Below are positions 14,187 through 21,068 of a DNA stretch of 21,068 nucleotides, in pieces (position 1 is the stretch's first letter; every line of letters begins with the position of its first letter). The DNA is from a virus. The stretch lies in IMG/VR virus record IMGVR_UViG_3300035199_000199, positions 1 to 21,068 of that record. One strand, given 5' to 3'. The notes under the pieces were generated by a model. It did not search any database and had not been told where the DNA came from. It worked only from the letters and a program-made list of their open reading frames with translations. Both the position numbers and the translations under genes were made by a program.

Positions 14187-14443
14187 ACTGGTGGGATCTG
14201 GTGGTTGGACTCGCATTATCTTTTCAGTGCTCGCCGAATCAGTTCGAGAATATCACGCTTGAACAACTGGTACAGTATCAGCGAGCACTAGCTCGACACG
14301 ACAAGAAGATGGTTGAATCGATGAAGCAAGGGGGCGGGGGCGGTACTTCGTCGGACGGCGGTGGTCAGATAACCGACCCACAAGAGATACGCAACTTCCT
14401 GCAACACATGGGCGTAAAGCAAAACGAGTCTGTCGATGGCTAA
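14165..14443 (+). CDS. Tail assembly chaperone frameshift extension (T-like part of a GT fusion)
   Basis: The -1 frame is open from 14165 to the stop at 14441-14443. Slippage at 14171-14177 would make a 244-residue GT-type fusion in which the short form is extended by 88 residues starting 'GNINWWDLVVGLALSFQC'. The region 'SPNQFENITLEQLVQYQRAL' fits the helical 'f..it..ql..l...l' pattern of T-type extensions. A Gly-rich stretch (GGGGG..SSDGGG) follows, and the end overlaps the tape-measure start by 8 bases. Independent translation from GTG 14201 is possible but has no good ribosome site. In the lambda model the T part binds tape measure and tube protein; here that is inferred by analogy. Confidence 0.7.
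   Translation, partial: SRPFGNINWWDLVVGLALSFQCSPNQFENITLEQLVQYQRALARHDKKMVESMKQGGGGGTSSDGGGQITDPQEIRNFLQHMGVKQNESVDG
14171..14177 (+). promoter_or_regulatory. Predicted -1 programmed frameshift site (CCCTTTG)
   Basis: Read in the zero frame as C CCT TTG, this heptamer allows both tRNAs to re-pair one base back as CCC TTT. It falls within the only stretch, 14165-14186, where the zero frame and the -1 frame are both open. No strong downstream hairpin is obvious, so efficiency cannot be judged. Confidence 0.65.
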
Positions 14444-16127
14444 GATTACCGAAGCATTCGTTGAGATTCGCGCGCGTACGGTAAAGCTCCAGGGCGACCT
14501 AAAAAAAGCGCGAGGCTTGACTGTAGCGAGCGCAGCTGGAATCGGTGCAGCGGCAGGCGCTGCTGTGGTTCTCGGAATCGGTGCAGCATTTGTAAAGCTG
14601 CGGCGTATATTTACCGGCTTCTTGAGCTTCGCTAAACAGTGGGGGACAAGGCTAAGCACCATAGTTACCGGCGGGATCAAAAAGACTATATCAATGGCAA
14701 GCGATGCTGAGATGGTGCTCCGTCGCTTTGAAATCACTATGGGTTCCGCTCTGCCGAAGGCTACGAAGTTCGTCGATACACTCGTAAACACATTGACGCG
14801 ATCTCGTACCGAAGTAAGACATGCGGTCGCTACATTCCAGAAGTTCTTTATTGGATTCGGTTTTGCAAAAGACGATGCGGCTGATTTATCTACGACGATG
14901 ACTCAGCTAGTAATTGATTTTGCTGCATGGAACAAAATGGCTGATGACGAGGCGATGGGCAAGTTCATTTCGGCGATATCCGGTTCCGGCATAGCACTTG
15001 CCCAGTTCGGTGTAAATATCGATCAAACTTCGTTGGATCAGGAATTACTGCGGCGAGGATTCAAGAAATCAACGCAGGGTGCAACAGAGCAGCAGAAGGT
15101 TATTGCACGGCTCGCGATTATTATGAAAGCGATGGGGGATCAAGGCGCAATTGGTAGTGCGGCTGCAACGCAAGAAAAGTTTGCAATGCAGGTAAAAGCA
15201 TTGCAGGGCGCGTTGAGAAACCTTGGCGATACGATCGGTACTGAGTTCTTGAAATCAGGCGGGGGTTTCATAGGGATTCTTACACAGATCGTCAAGGTAT
15301 TAGAAACGAAAGTCGCCCCTGCCGCCGAGTTCGCTCGCAAAGTATTCGACAAACTTCGTGAATCCATTATGGAGTTTACCGGCACCACCGGATTCTTTAC
15401 TCTGAATCCATTCGAGGGACTTGTTTCGGCTGCCAAGATCGCTCTCGCTCAGATTGAGCATTTATTCATAACTATGTTCATGCCGCTATGGGACAAAATA
15501 GTAATCGCTTTCGCCAACAAGGTGCAAGCCGGTATCGAAATAGTCTTTACGAAAGTGTTCGCCCCTGTTTTGAACGCTCTGAAAAAAGTGTCGGAAATGA
15601 CGCCAAAGCCTCTCGCCGAATTTTTTGGAGGTCCGTTACCGGTTTTGGGTCCGACCGGAAACATGGTGATCGGCGCATTATTGAAGAAGATCGACCCTGA
15701 AGGCATACAAGCAAAACTAAACCTTGGTCAAGCGAGCATCAATACGCGCGAGGCTGACCTAACAAGGCAGCGCGAAAAGGAAGCCGCAGCCTCACAGGTA
15801 AGAATTGATAAACTGCGAATCGACGAACGCAGGCGAATCTTTGAGCTGGAGTTTCCCGGTGGTCTAATGGGACGTCGCCGTGGCCCAGGTGGACCCGGAT
15901 TACCTGAGCCGACGATTCCTGGCGGGCTTGGTGGGGGAGCAGCAGATCCGATAGCAGCAGTTGCCCAGTCGCTCGTTCAAACGATACAAGCTGCAACGGG
16001 ATCGTTCAAGGCAGCGCAGCGTGATCGGATGCAACGAATACAAGAGGAGCAGGCCGAAAGTTTGAACGCTATCGAACGCAATACACGCCACCTCGGAGAT
16101 GAGACGCGAGGATGGGCATTTACATGA
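14436..16127 (+). CDS. Tail tape measure protein
   Basis: This 563-residue protein is the longest tail gene and follows the chaperones. An N-terminal basic helix is followed by an Ala/Gly-rich hydrophobic segment at about 27-54 ('SAAGIGAAAGAAVVLGIGAAF'). Then comes a tape-measure core with 'ASDAEMVLRRFEITMGSA', 'SGIALAQFGVNIDQTSL' and 'MKAMGDQGAIGSAAATQEKFAMQVKALQGALRNLGDTIG', a pattern common in tape-measure proteins. The C-terminal part has a Gly/Pro-rich region ('RRRGPGGPGLPEPTIPGGLGGG') and a final coiled-coil-like helix ('RDRMQRIQEEQAESLNAIERNTRHL'). By the usual rule of about 1.5 angstrom per residue, the tail would be near 85 nm. No lytic transglycosylase or peptidase domain is visible. 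Confidence 0.88.
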   Translation: MAKITEAFVEIRARTVKLQGDLKKARGLTVASAAGIGAAAGAAVVLGIGAAFVKLRRIFTGFLSFAKQWGTRLSTIVTGGIKKTISMASDAEMVLRRFEITMGSALPKATKFVDTLVNTLTRSRTEVRHAVATFQKFFIGFGFAKDDAADLSTTMTQLVIDFAAWNKMADDEAMGKFISAISGSGIALAQFGVNIDQTSLDQELLRRGFKKSTQGATEQQKVIARLAIIMKAMGDQGAIGSAAATQEKFAMQVKALQGALRNLGDTIGTEFLKSGGGFIGILTQIVKVLETKVAPAAEFARKVFDKLRESIMEFTGTTGFFTLNPFEGLVSAAKIALAQIEHLFITMFMPLWDKIVIAFANKVQAGIEIVFTKVFAPVLNALKKVSEMTPKPLAEFFGGPLPVLGPTGNMVIGALLKKIDPEGIQAKLNLGQASINTREADLTRQREKEAAASQVRIDKLRIDERRRIFELEFPGGLMGRRRGPGGPGLPEPTIPGGLGGGAADPIAAVAQSLVQTIQAATGSFKAAQRDRMQRIQEEQAESLNAIERNTRHLGDETRGWAFT

Positions 16128-16999
16128 GTATCTTCGTAAGGGAAATCACAAGTTCGGATCGCGGCGAGTTGCAAGACAGCAGAACGACCCGAAGCAGGGT
16201 GATACAAGTCGTCGGGACGGCTGGAGAAGTTCCGAACCTTGAAATGGCTCTGCGGGTTACGGACAATTCGGGAACGAGCAGTAACGGGACCAGGCCGCCA
16301 AGGGTCGGCAGCGATCTGCACCCTAACAACCCAAGTCTTTTGGCAGTAGGTTACAGTGGATCGCCTATCGAGGAATCCGGCTCGCGTACTGGTTGGCAGA
16401 TTGTTTACGACTATATGCCAATCCCGATACCTGGAACGGACCTCGGCCCACCAGACGAAACAGAGGTTGGGTTCGTAGGAATATCCGATACGGTGTCGTC
16501 AATTTTTGTCGATACATGGAGAACGAATGTCGATACTCCGATCGAGGTAGACAATCCGCTTTCGACTTTAGACGTCAAAGGCAAACCTGTAGATTCTGTG
16601 GGCAAGCCCATAAGCACCTCGCTCGTGGTATCGACGGCAGAGGTAACGAATATCATTGCCGGTACACCCCCCAGGTCGGTTTATCGTCTGCTGTCGAACA
16701 AGCGTAACGACAAGACGTTCTTGGCGGCACAGCCGGGAAAGCTGCTGTATATCGGTGCGAATACGCAGCGTCTATCTTCGACTGTTTACCGAGTCGTTCA
16801 TCGATTTGCATGGGATGACTTCTTTCATCTACGACAGCTACCCAAACTCGATCGGCAAACCGCCAAGGTTATTCTGTCCGATAGCTCGAACCCGGTTACT
16901 TACGGCGGGGTGAACTATGAGGATGTGGCGCTAACAGTATTTCATGTTCAGCCATACCCGCTCGTCGCAGATTTCGGCCAGCTAGGGCTAACGGTATGA
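16124..16999 (+). CDS. Distal tail-region protein, unknown family
   Basis: This 291-residue protein follows the tape measure, where distal-tail (Dit-like) genes usually sit. I do not recognise the family. It begins 'MSIFVREITSSDRGELQDSR' and is beta-rich with many loops. Segments include 'TRPPRVGSDLHPNNPSLLAVGYSGSP', 'TGWQIVYDYMPIPIPGTDLGPP' and a final 'YEDVALTVFHVQPYPLVADFGQLG'. There are no cysteines or membrane segments. ATG 16124 makes an ATGA overlap with the tape-measure stop (16125-16127). ATG 16112 is also in frame, adds four residues, and has no better ribosome site. A tip or baseplate role is inferred from position only. Confidence 0.75.
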   Translation: MSIFVREITSSDRGELQDSRTTRSRVIQVVGTAGEVPNLEMALRVTDNSGTSSNGTRPPRVGSDLHPNNPSLLAVGYSGSPIEESGSRTGWQIVYDYMPIPIPGTDLGPPDETEVGFVGISDTVSSIFVDTWRTNVDTPIEVDNPLSTLDVKGKPVDSVGKPISTSLVVSTAEVTNIIAGTPPRSVYRLLSNKRNDKTFLAAQPGKLLYIGANTQRLSSTVYRVVHRFAWDDFFHLRQLPKLDRQTAKVILSDSSNPVTYGGVNYEDVALTVFHVQPYPLVADFGQLGLTV

Positions 17000-17616
17000 G
17001 TCGTGGCGGCGACATCCCCGATATTACTCGCGGCCTTGGTTTATTCGATGTCGCTTTATGGAAACGGTATGCACGCAATGCCGTAGAGTTTGAGGAGCTA
17101 TATCCTCTACTGCAAGAGATCGCGAGGATACCGCGACTGCTCGAACGGCTTGAGGGACAGTCGCAAGCGATGCAAACTGTTATATGGGCGAGGATAGACG
17201 ACGCATCCACAGCAGGCGACGGGCTTGGTCCTGTAGCTCTAAGGCAAAATGATGCGGGCCTCGATGTTGCTTGGCGATACCCCTGGCAGCGAGTAGAGAT
17301 AGACGACGCAACCGATAACGATTATTCCGTTATCGACATTACTCGCGGCACGGTGATGTCAGGGACGATCGGAAATAATTATGCATTGAACGGGGTCGAA
17401 GCAAACAACGGTCGGATCGCTGGCACGAACTTGGTAGCACCGGGGGTTATCGCAGACCCTGACGATGGCTCGATCAACTACCCTGGCGGCTTCGAACCGC
17501 AGCCGATACAAGGACGGCCAGTCGTACCGATGTTCTTTATGCTACAGACTGACGGTACCTTTCGTCCGATGTTCTTCCTCAGCAATGCGCACGACGGAAA
17601 CTGCGGCGGCGGCTAA
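16996..17616 (+). CDS. Distal tail-region protein with N-terminal coiled-coil helix
   Basis: This 206-residue protein starts in an ATGA overlap with the previous gene (16996-16999). Its first 70 residues are helical and charged ('WKRYARNAVEFEELYPLLQEIARIPRLLERLEGQSQAMQTVIWARI'). The rest is loop- and strand-rich ('DITRGTVMSGTIGNNYALNGVEANNGRIAGTNLV') with a final 'PVVPMFFMLQTDGTFRPMFFLSN'. It ends DGNCGGG, the first cysteine before a very cysteine-rich neighbour. I do not recognise a family. The helix-then-beta layout would fit a trimeric tail-tip or fibre-attachment protein, which is a guess. Its TAA overlaps the next ATG as TAATG. Confidence 0.72.
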   Translation: MSRGGDIPDITRGLGLFDVALWKRYARNAVEFEELYPLLQEIARIPRLLERLEGQSQAMQTVIWARIDDASTAGDGLGPVALRQNDAGLDVAWRYPWQRVEIDDATDNDYSVIDITRGTVMSGTIGNNYALNGVEANNGRIAGTNLVAPGVIADPDDGSINYPGGFEPQPIQGRPVVPMFFMLQTDGTFRPMFFLSNAHDGNCGGG

Positions 17617-18797
17617 TGTCTAATGTGCGGCCATGTTGTACCGATTGCGACCCGCCGAAGTTTTGCTATTACGTCGCTACTATATGCGACTGCGAGCAAT
17701 GCGGGTTCGGCTGCACCGACCACCAGGAAATCGCGGTACCTTGCTTTCACGCTGAGAATATGCCTGGGTTTGCTACCGAGGCGCGCTTTCGTTCTACTTG
17801 CCCACCGCATTATTGTTATCAAGTCAGTCCGGGGCATGACAAGATAACCGACCCCGGTGATCTGACGGTCTGCTATGGGGTAAGTCGCGCCGGTATCGTC
17901 GAAGTATGGGATTCATGCGACGACTGCTGCGGGTGTTATCAAAAGATGGTCGCTTGTGGTTGTCAGCCCGACGACGGAACTTGCGAGGCTGCGGGCGGTC
18001 CTGAAACCAATAGGTATCGGCATTGCCAAGGCATTGCGAATGATAACTCGCAGGGCCGGTATGCCATGAAGATAGACGATTGCTGTATGGAGCCTGATGG
18101 TAACAATATCACTCAAGACGATTTGCCTGGGGGCTGGTTACAGTCCGGCGCGTTGCAGCACGGAAGTTGCGGCGAGTGTTGCGAGTGCGCGAGCCATTGC
18201 GGTTATCTTTATGTTGAAAATGTGGGACACGATTACGTTTGCGAAAACGAGTGTCCCGAAACGATACAACTTACAGCATCGTTCCAACTTGAAGGCTGCG
18301 GCCACTTATGCGATTGCAATACTGACCCATCATGCGGCGGTTCCCCACTTGACCCTTGGGACAGTTGCACCGACGAATGCACAGACTGTCGGACTAGCTT
18401 TACTGTAACGCTTCACAAGACATCGACGGGAAGCGGTAACGACTGTGCTTGGTACATAAATGCGTCAGACAAAGATTATGGTCCGCCTCATAATGGATGT
18501 GATTCAGACTTGCGGATCAACAACGCCGAAATACGGTGCCAAGGGTTTTCTGCTGGAACTGGCGACAGATTGTGGTTGATCTATATTCAGGTATATTGCC
18601 GGAAGGGCCTGTCGCCGCCTGCTACTTTTTGTTGCAGTTGCGGGCCGATACATCAGGGCTATGCTTTCGTCTATACAGACGGGGGCGTTGATTTGAAAGA
18701 CGCTATCGATTCTGCTTCGTTCTGCGGATGTCCTCCGGGTTCGGGATGGGTCATCGGCTCCGAGTATGATTGGCTGACATCGGTATCGATTTCCTAG
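17616..18797 (+). CDS. Extremely cysteine-rich protein in the tail module
   Basis: This 393-residue protein has about 45 cysteines (more than one residue in nine) spread along its whole length. They occur in clusters such as CCTDC, CDCEQC, CDDCCGCY, CGECCEC, CTDECTDC and CCSC. The rest is acidic and Gly-rich, and Lys-poor for its size. There is no signal peptide, transmembrane segment or family motif I can name. The cysteines could bind many metal ions (zinc or iron) or form disulfides once outside the cell. Metal-binding knots or a disulfide-stabilised tail appendage are the two readings. The reading frame is unbroken, ATG 17616 overlaps the previous TAA, and codon use looks like its neighbours, so it is a genuine gene. 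A virion tail-tip or receptor-facing role is inferred from its place between tail genes. Confidence 0.75.
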   Translation: MSNVRPCCTDCDPPKFCYYVATICDCEQCGFGCTDHQEIAVPCFHAENMPGFATEARFRSTCPPHYCYQVSPGHDKITDPGDLTVCYGVSRAGIVEVWDSCDDCCGCYQKMVACGCQPDDGTCEAAGGPETNRYRHCQGIANDNSQGRYAMKIDDCCMEPDGNNITQDDLPGGWLQSGALQHGSCGECCECASHCGYLYVENVGHDYVCENECPETIQLTASFQLEGCGHLCDCNTDPSCGGSPLDPWDSCTDECTDCRTSFTVTLHKTSTGSGNDCAWYINASDKDYGPPHNGCDSDLRINNAEIRCQGFSAGTGDRLWLIYIQVYCRKGLSPPATFCCSCGPIHQGYAFVYTDGGVDLKDAIDSASFCGCPPGSGWVIGSEYDWLTSVSIS

Positions 18798-18827
18798 CCA
18801 ACCCGAACCGGGGATTGTCTGCATGCA

Positions 18828-18833
18828 AAGGAG
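18828..18833 (+). promoter_or_regulatory. Shine-Dalgarno site deciding the start at 18839
   Basis: AAGGAG lies 5 bases before ATG 18839. It rules against the longer in-frame TTG at 18770, which lies inside the cysteine-rich gene. Confidence 0.7.
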
Positions 18834-18838
18834 AACGC

Positions 18839-19225
18839 ATGGTACAAATAGGACTAAACTGGCGGGAACCAGACGGGCGTGCATATACGGCTCGAGTTGA
18901 ATCGTCCCACGTTTCGGCCATTACCGAAGTAAGGGAGATTACCCAGGACGCCGACAAAATACATATCCCGCCACCGCGTAAGGTGTCGAGTAACGGCTGT
19001 TCAAAATGCAGCAAGTCGAAGGCAAAGATCCATCAGTGGCTAGGTATTCGATGGATAGGGGTTCCCAAGCCGATCAGATGGTATAGGGCCATGTTGAATA
19101 AAGATAAGCCGAAGGGGGGATACACTGGATGCGGGTGTATCCTGAAGCTGAAAGTTTCGTGGGATGCAGTAATAATTGCGATGAAATCTATTTGGGACGC
19201 CACGAAGGTCGCATGGCGCGCGTGA
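18839..19225 (+). CDS. Small CxxC/CxC protein, tail module
   Basis: This 128-residue basic protein has two cysteine pairs, CSKC at 54-57 and CGC at 98-100, separated by a Trp/Lys/Arg-rich stretch ('IHQWLGIRWIGVPKPIRWYRAMLNKDKP'). A single zinc site made from the two pairs is plausible. The ending 'GGYTGCGCILKLKVSWDAVIIAM' is reminiscent of short phage proteins of unknown function that end in a GCGC-Leu-Lys pattern, but I cannot name a family. The strong AAGGAG fixes the start at 18839. It lies between the cysteine-rich protein and the beta-solenoid gene, so it may be a tail part or an assembly factor for one of them. Confidence 0.72.
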   Translation: MVQIGLNWREPDGRAYTARVESSHVSAITEVREITQDADKIHIPPPRKVSSNGCSKCSKSKAKIHQWLGIRWIGVPKPIRWYRAMLNKDKPKGGYTGCGCILKLKVSWDAVIIAMKSIWDATKVAWRA

Positions 19226-19236
19226 AAGGTTGACGG

Positions 19237-20085
19237 ATGGCAACTGCGGTATGGCAAGACGTAGACGGTGACTGGAACAATACATCCAACTGGACCGGGG
19301 GTGCTGGTACTGGCGGTGTTCCGGCCAATAACGATACGGCTGTTATCGCTTCTGGTACTGTTGACATAACCGATAATCTTACGACTGGCCTTACTGGGAT
19401 TACGCTAAAGATCGGCAGCGGATATACCGGATCAATCGGCACGTCTAGCACTTGGCTCGATATTGACGGCGGCTTGTTCGAGTTTTCTGGCGGTGGGACG
19501 TCGTGTTATATGGCTGGCACATGGACCAATGTTCGCGTAAATGACGGCATCGCATCCCCCACTATGCTTTCGTGGAGAAACTCGTCAGCGACCGCGCTTA
19601 CCAATCTAAAGATTCGGGGCGGGCAGGGAACGGTAACAGTAAATAGCAACGGGAGCCTCGTTACCTACGAGATGGTCGGAGCCGACAGCGCTAGTCTTGT
19701 TATCGATGCAAGCGTATCGGGTATAACCACCGGCCTGATAGAAACGGGGCGCGTTACGATTAGCTCGAACTGTTCAGGGACGACAGACGTTCTCGGCGGT
19801 GTGCTTACGATAGATGGTGCTGCAACAGTCGGCACGCTAGAAGTCCATCCGTCTGGTGTTGTGGTACATAAGACCAGCGGCGCCATGACGACCACCAATC
19901 TGTACGGCAGGATAGACGGTCGCGAGAATACAAACTCATCCGCGACCTTTACGACGCTGAATATATTCGAGGGGGCCGAGTTGAACATACAGAGCGGGTT
20001 GGGCAATTTTCTGTTCTCCAACCCTATCAACTACAACGGCGGCGTCGCTTTGTTCCACCCAGGATCGTCGATCACCGTAAGCTAG
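19237..20085 (+). CDS. Beta-solenoid appendage (tail fibre/spike-like) protein
   Basis: This 282-residue protein is Gly/Thr/Ser/Asn-rich with regular short strands. It opens with 'VWQDVDGDWNNTSNWTGG', the cap motif common in passenger domains and beta-helix surface proteins. It continues with runs such as 'VDITDNLTTGLTGITLKIGSG', 'LKIRGGQGTVTVNSNGSLVTYEMVG' and 'VLTIDGAATVGTLEVHPSGVVVHKTSGAMTTTNLYG'. This points to a parallel beta-solenoid. As the last gene of the rightward tail block it may be a receptor-binding fibre or spike; no enzymatic residues are evident. AAAGG near 19225-19229 precedes ATG 19237. Its TAG lies in a CTAG (20082-20085) shared with the stop of the opposing gene. Confidence 0.75.
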   Translation: MATAVWQDVDGDWNNTSNWTGGAGTGGVPANNDTAVIASGTVDITDNLTTGLTGITLKIGSGYTGSIGTSSTWLDIDGGLFEFSGGGTSCYMAGTWTNVRVNDGIASPTMLSWRNSSATALTNLKIRGGQGTVTVNSNGSLVTYEMVGADSASLVIDASVSGITTGLIETGRVTISSNCSGTTDVLGGVLTIDGAATVGTLEVHPSGVVVHKTSGAMTTTNLYGRIDGRENTNSSATFTTLNIFEGAELNIQSGLGNFLFSNPINYNGGVALFHPGSSITVS

Positions 20086-20318
20086 ACATCGGTTTGAGTA
20101 CGGGCAATCGGTAGCGGATCGTTTCTCGCTATAACCTCGCGCGCCTCGGAATCAACTCTCATACATTCGATTGCCTGCTCGATCCTCGTCACCCGCATTA
20201 TCAACTCTGTCCTCCACGTCCACTCCGGCTTGAGCGCTGCCTTTATCTCCTTGACCTCAGCCGATAAACATTCGACCAGTCGATCTAGCTCCTTGACCGT
20301 AGGGTACTTATGAGCCAT
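20082..20318 (-). CDS. Small coiled-coil protein, leftward
   Basis: This 78-residue leftward gene converges on the tail-fibre gene, and both stop codons use the same CTAG. The protein is helical, with a heptad-like segment 'VKELDRLVECLSAEVKEIKAAL' and a second helix 'LIMRVTRIEQAIECMRV'. It has no membrane segment or signal peptide. I do not recognise a family. An AAGG lies about ten bases before the ATG. It is the last gene of the leftward cassette. It is probably real because of its helical regularity and its clean join to the opposing gene, but it could still be a chance frame. Confidence 0.6.
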   Translation of the reverse strand: MAHKYPTVKELDRLVECLSAEVKEIKAALKPEWTWRTELIMRVTRIEQAIECMRVDSEAREVIARNDPLPIARTQTDV

Positions 20319-20470
20319 CGCCCCGCCTTAGTCCTGTAAATGGACACCAGGCCAGAGGGCAGCCGCATGTCCAAAGCTGATTTCCTAAGACAACCCGACA
20401 GGCCATAGGGTACCCCCTGGGCGGCTTCTGTATCTGTCTGCGAGTCCATGCCCCTTCGCCGACGTCGGGG

Positions 20471-20887
20471 CTACAGCGGCCTCCTAGCCGCCCTCTGTGG
20501 CGGCTGGTCGTCGCCCCATACTCGCATCGTGGCTGCCGTCGTACAGTATTGCCAGACGATCGCCTGGCGACCATTGGTCGTCGAACGTCTTACCCCTGTA
20601 TCCAAGATGAAACCGGCGTCGGCCAGTTCCCGCCTCCCATGTCTTAGGCTGCTTTCCGTATAGCGATAGTCGGAAAAGAGCCTGGCGGCGATCGCAATTT
20701 CCTCGTCAGTCCTACGGATCTGGTCCCGCATAATCATTGCTACAAACGATGCTCGCTTGCTAATGATCGGGAGCTTGGGAACAGGGGTCACCCTGTTCGC
20801 CGCCTCCTTGCTCGTTTCAGGATCGGTCGATCTGAATAGCTTCCTTCGGCCATCTTCGAACAATGGCCCGACTGGATAAGCAGACAT
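20471..20887 (-). CDS. Winged-helix DNA-binding-like phage protein
   Basis: This 138-residue leftward protein has the pattern of a recurrent phage winged helix-turn-helix family. It contains 'DPETSKEAANRV' near the N-terminus, then a helix with 'RTDEEIAIAARL', then 'YTESSLRHGRRELADAGFILDTG' (recognition helix and start of the wing) and 'TTNGRQAIVWQYC' (closing strand). The DPxTS-xxAA opening and the 'R..L...G.i.d.g..R.T..GR.a.vW' ending are typical. A role in regulation or replication is possible; no target is visible. The start at 20887 is set by AAGGAG (reverse complement of 20894-20899) six bases upstream; an upstream in-frame ATG at 20905 lacks such a site. Confidence 0.8.
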   Translation of the reverse strand: MSAYPVGPLFEDGRRKLFRSTDPETSKEAANRVTPVPKLPIISKRASFVAMIMRDQIRRTDEEIAIAARLFSDYRYTESSLRHGRRELADAGFILDTGVRRSTTNGRQAIVWQYCTTAATMRVWGDDQPPQRAARRPL

Positions 20888-20893
20888 TGGTAG

Positions 20894-20899
20894 CTCCTT
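20894..20899 (-). promoter_or_regulatory. Shine-Dalgarno site of the winged-helix gene
   Basis: CTCCTT on the plus strand reads AAGGAG leftward, six bases before the ATG at 20887. It selects this start over the ATG at 20905. Confidence 0.7.
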
Positions 20900-20914
20900 A
20901 TTCAAAACTGCAAA

Positions 20915-21068
20915 TCAAATATCCAGATACGTTTGGGCGAACTGACGCGCCCGCTTTGCCAGCACCTTGTCGTTGCTTGGGTCTGCAATGACCGATCCTG
21001 CTTCCCAGATCATTACGTTTGGGATCAGTCCCGTCGTTGCCTTGCGGATCGTTTTCGCCATCGCCTTG
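20915..21068 (-). CDS. Leftward gene reaching the window edge, probably partial
   Basis: On the reverse strand a frame is open from the window edge to a TGA at 20915-20917. It encodes a sequence containing 'IRKATTGLIPNVMIWEAG' and ending 'AKRARQFAQTYLDI'. The composition looks protein-like, with a basic helix at the end. An in-frame ATG at 21061-21059 would give a complete 48-residue protein, with AAGG just before it at the extreme edge of the sequence, so partial and complete are both possible. It lies 27 bases upstream of the winged-helix gene in the same direction, probably in the same operon. No family is recognised. Confidence 0.5.
   Translation of the reverse strand, partial: KAMAKTIRKATTGLIPNVMIWEAGSVIADPSNDKVLAKRARQFAQTYLDI

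Noticed and set aside
14320-14350. Run of G (coding GGGGG) as an additional frameshift site.
   Set aside because: Neither alternative frame leads to a meaningful extension; read as a flexible glycine linker.
14201-14443. Independent gene starting at GTG 14201.
   Set aside because: It has no good ribosome site and the frame is open upstream to a slippery heptamer; treated as a frameshift extension.
20285-20449. A 54-codon leftward frame (starts MDSQTDTEAAQGV) in the gap between two leftward genes.
   Set aside because: It overlaps the better 20082-20318 gene out of frame, its AAGGGG is only one base from the ATG, and its composition is not convincing.
20319-20470. Palindromes GGGTACCC (20408-20415) and CCGACGTCGG (20459-20468) as operators.
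   Set aside because: Single short palindromes without repeats or a promoter next to them. The roughly 150-base gap holds nothing else I can support.
20308-20574. An 88-residue leftward open frame.
   Set aside because: Arg/Gly/Cys/Trp-rich low-quality composition, and it overlaps the winged-helix gene; a shadow frame.
1-21068. CRISPR arrays, insertion sequences, attachment sites, integrase, lysis genes.
   Set aside because: None is seen: no regularly spaced repeats, no transposase or recombinase motifs, and no holin-like membrane protein or endolysin.

Overview
The window is about 21 kb of a tailed double-stranded DNA phage or prophage (Caudoviricetes). It holds almost the whole head-to-tail structural block. 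Twenty-three tightly packed genes (counting the chaperone frameshift extension with its parent gene) run rightward, many with ATGA, TAATG or TGATG stop/start overlaps. A short leftward cassette lies at the right edge. Gene order is HK97-like, and the tail-tube, chaperone-frameshift and tape-measure series without any sheath or contraction gene suggests a long non-contractile (siphovirus-type) tail. Several starts have clear Shine-Dalgarno sequences (AAGGAG, GGAG), so the host is a bacterium that uses SD. There is no integrase, tRNA, att site or host gene, so I cannot name the host or say whether the phage is integrated.

Layout. 28-1654: a ParB-like nuclease-fold protein overlapping a complete C5-cytosine DNA methyltransferase. 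1672-3329: a small protein in the small-terminase slot, then the large terminase. 3281-8829: a portal fused to a MuF-type domain, a small protein, the prohead protease, a spacer with strong RNA-structure potential, the HK97-fold major capsid protein and a putative decoration protein. 8830-8957: a second hairpin-rich spacer with a possible terminator. 8958-12412: a right-handed beta-helix protein, a small head protein, a connector with an internally duplicated insert, a head-closure protein, an HK97-gp10-like protein and a 54-residue zinc-ribbon protein. 12412-16127: a tail-terminator-like protein, two tandem paralogous tube proteins, tail-assembly chaperones joined by a predicted -1 frameshift, and the tape measure. 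16124-20085: five distal-tail or appendage genes I cannot match to known tip proteins, including one with about 45 cysteines in 393 residues and a C-terminal beta-solenoid gene. 20082-21068: leftward genes, including a winged-helix protein.

How the genes fit together: terminase packages DNA through the portal; the protease matures the HK97-fold shell; the connector, closure and gp10-like proteins join head to tail; the terminator, tube, chaperones and tape measure build the tail; and the methyltransferase probably protects the DNA from host restriction. Lysis, replication and recognisable tail-tip (Dit/Tal) genes are not seen.

The points I rate highest are the structured spacer before the capsid gene (closing stem, 15-bp hairpin, H-type pseudoknot), the CCCTTTG frameshift site, the cysteine-rich tail-region protein, and the duplicated tube genes.
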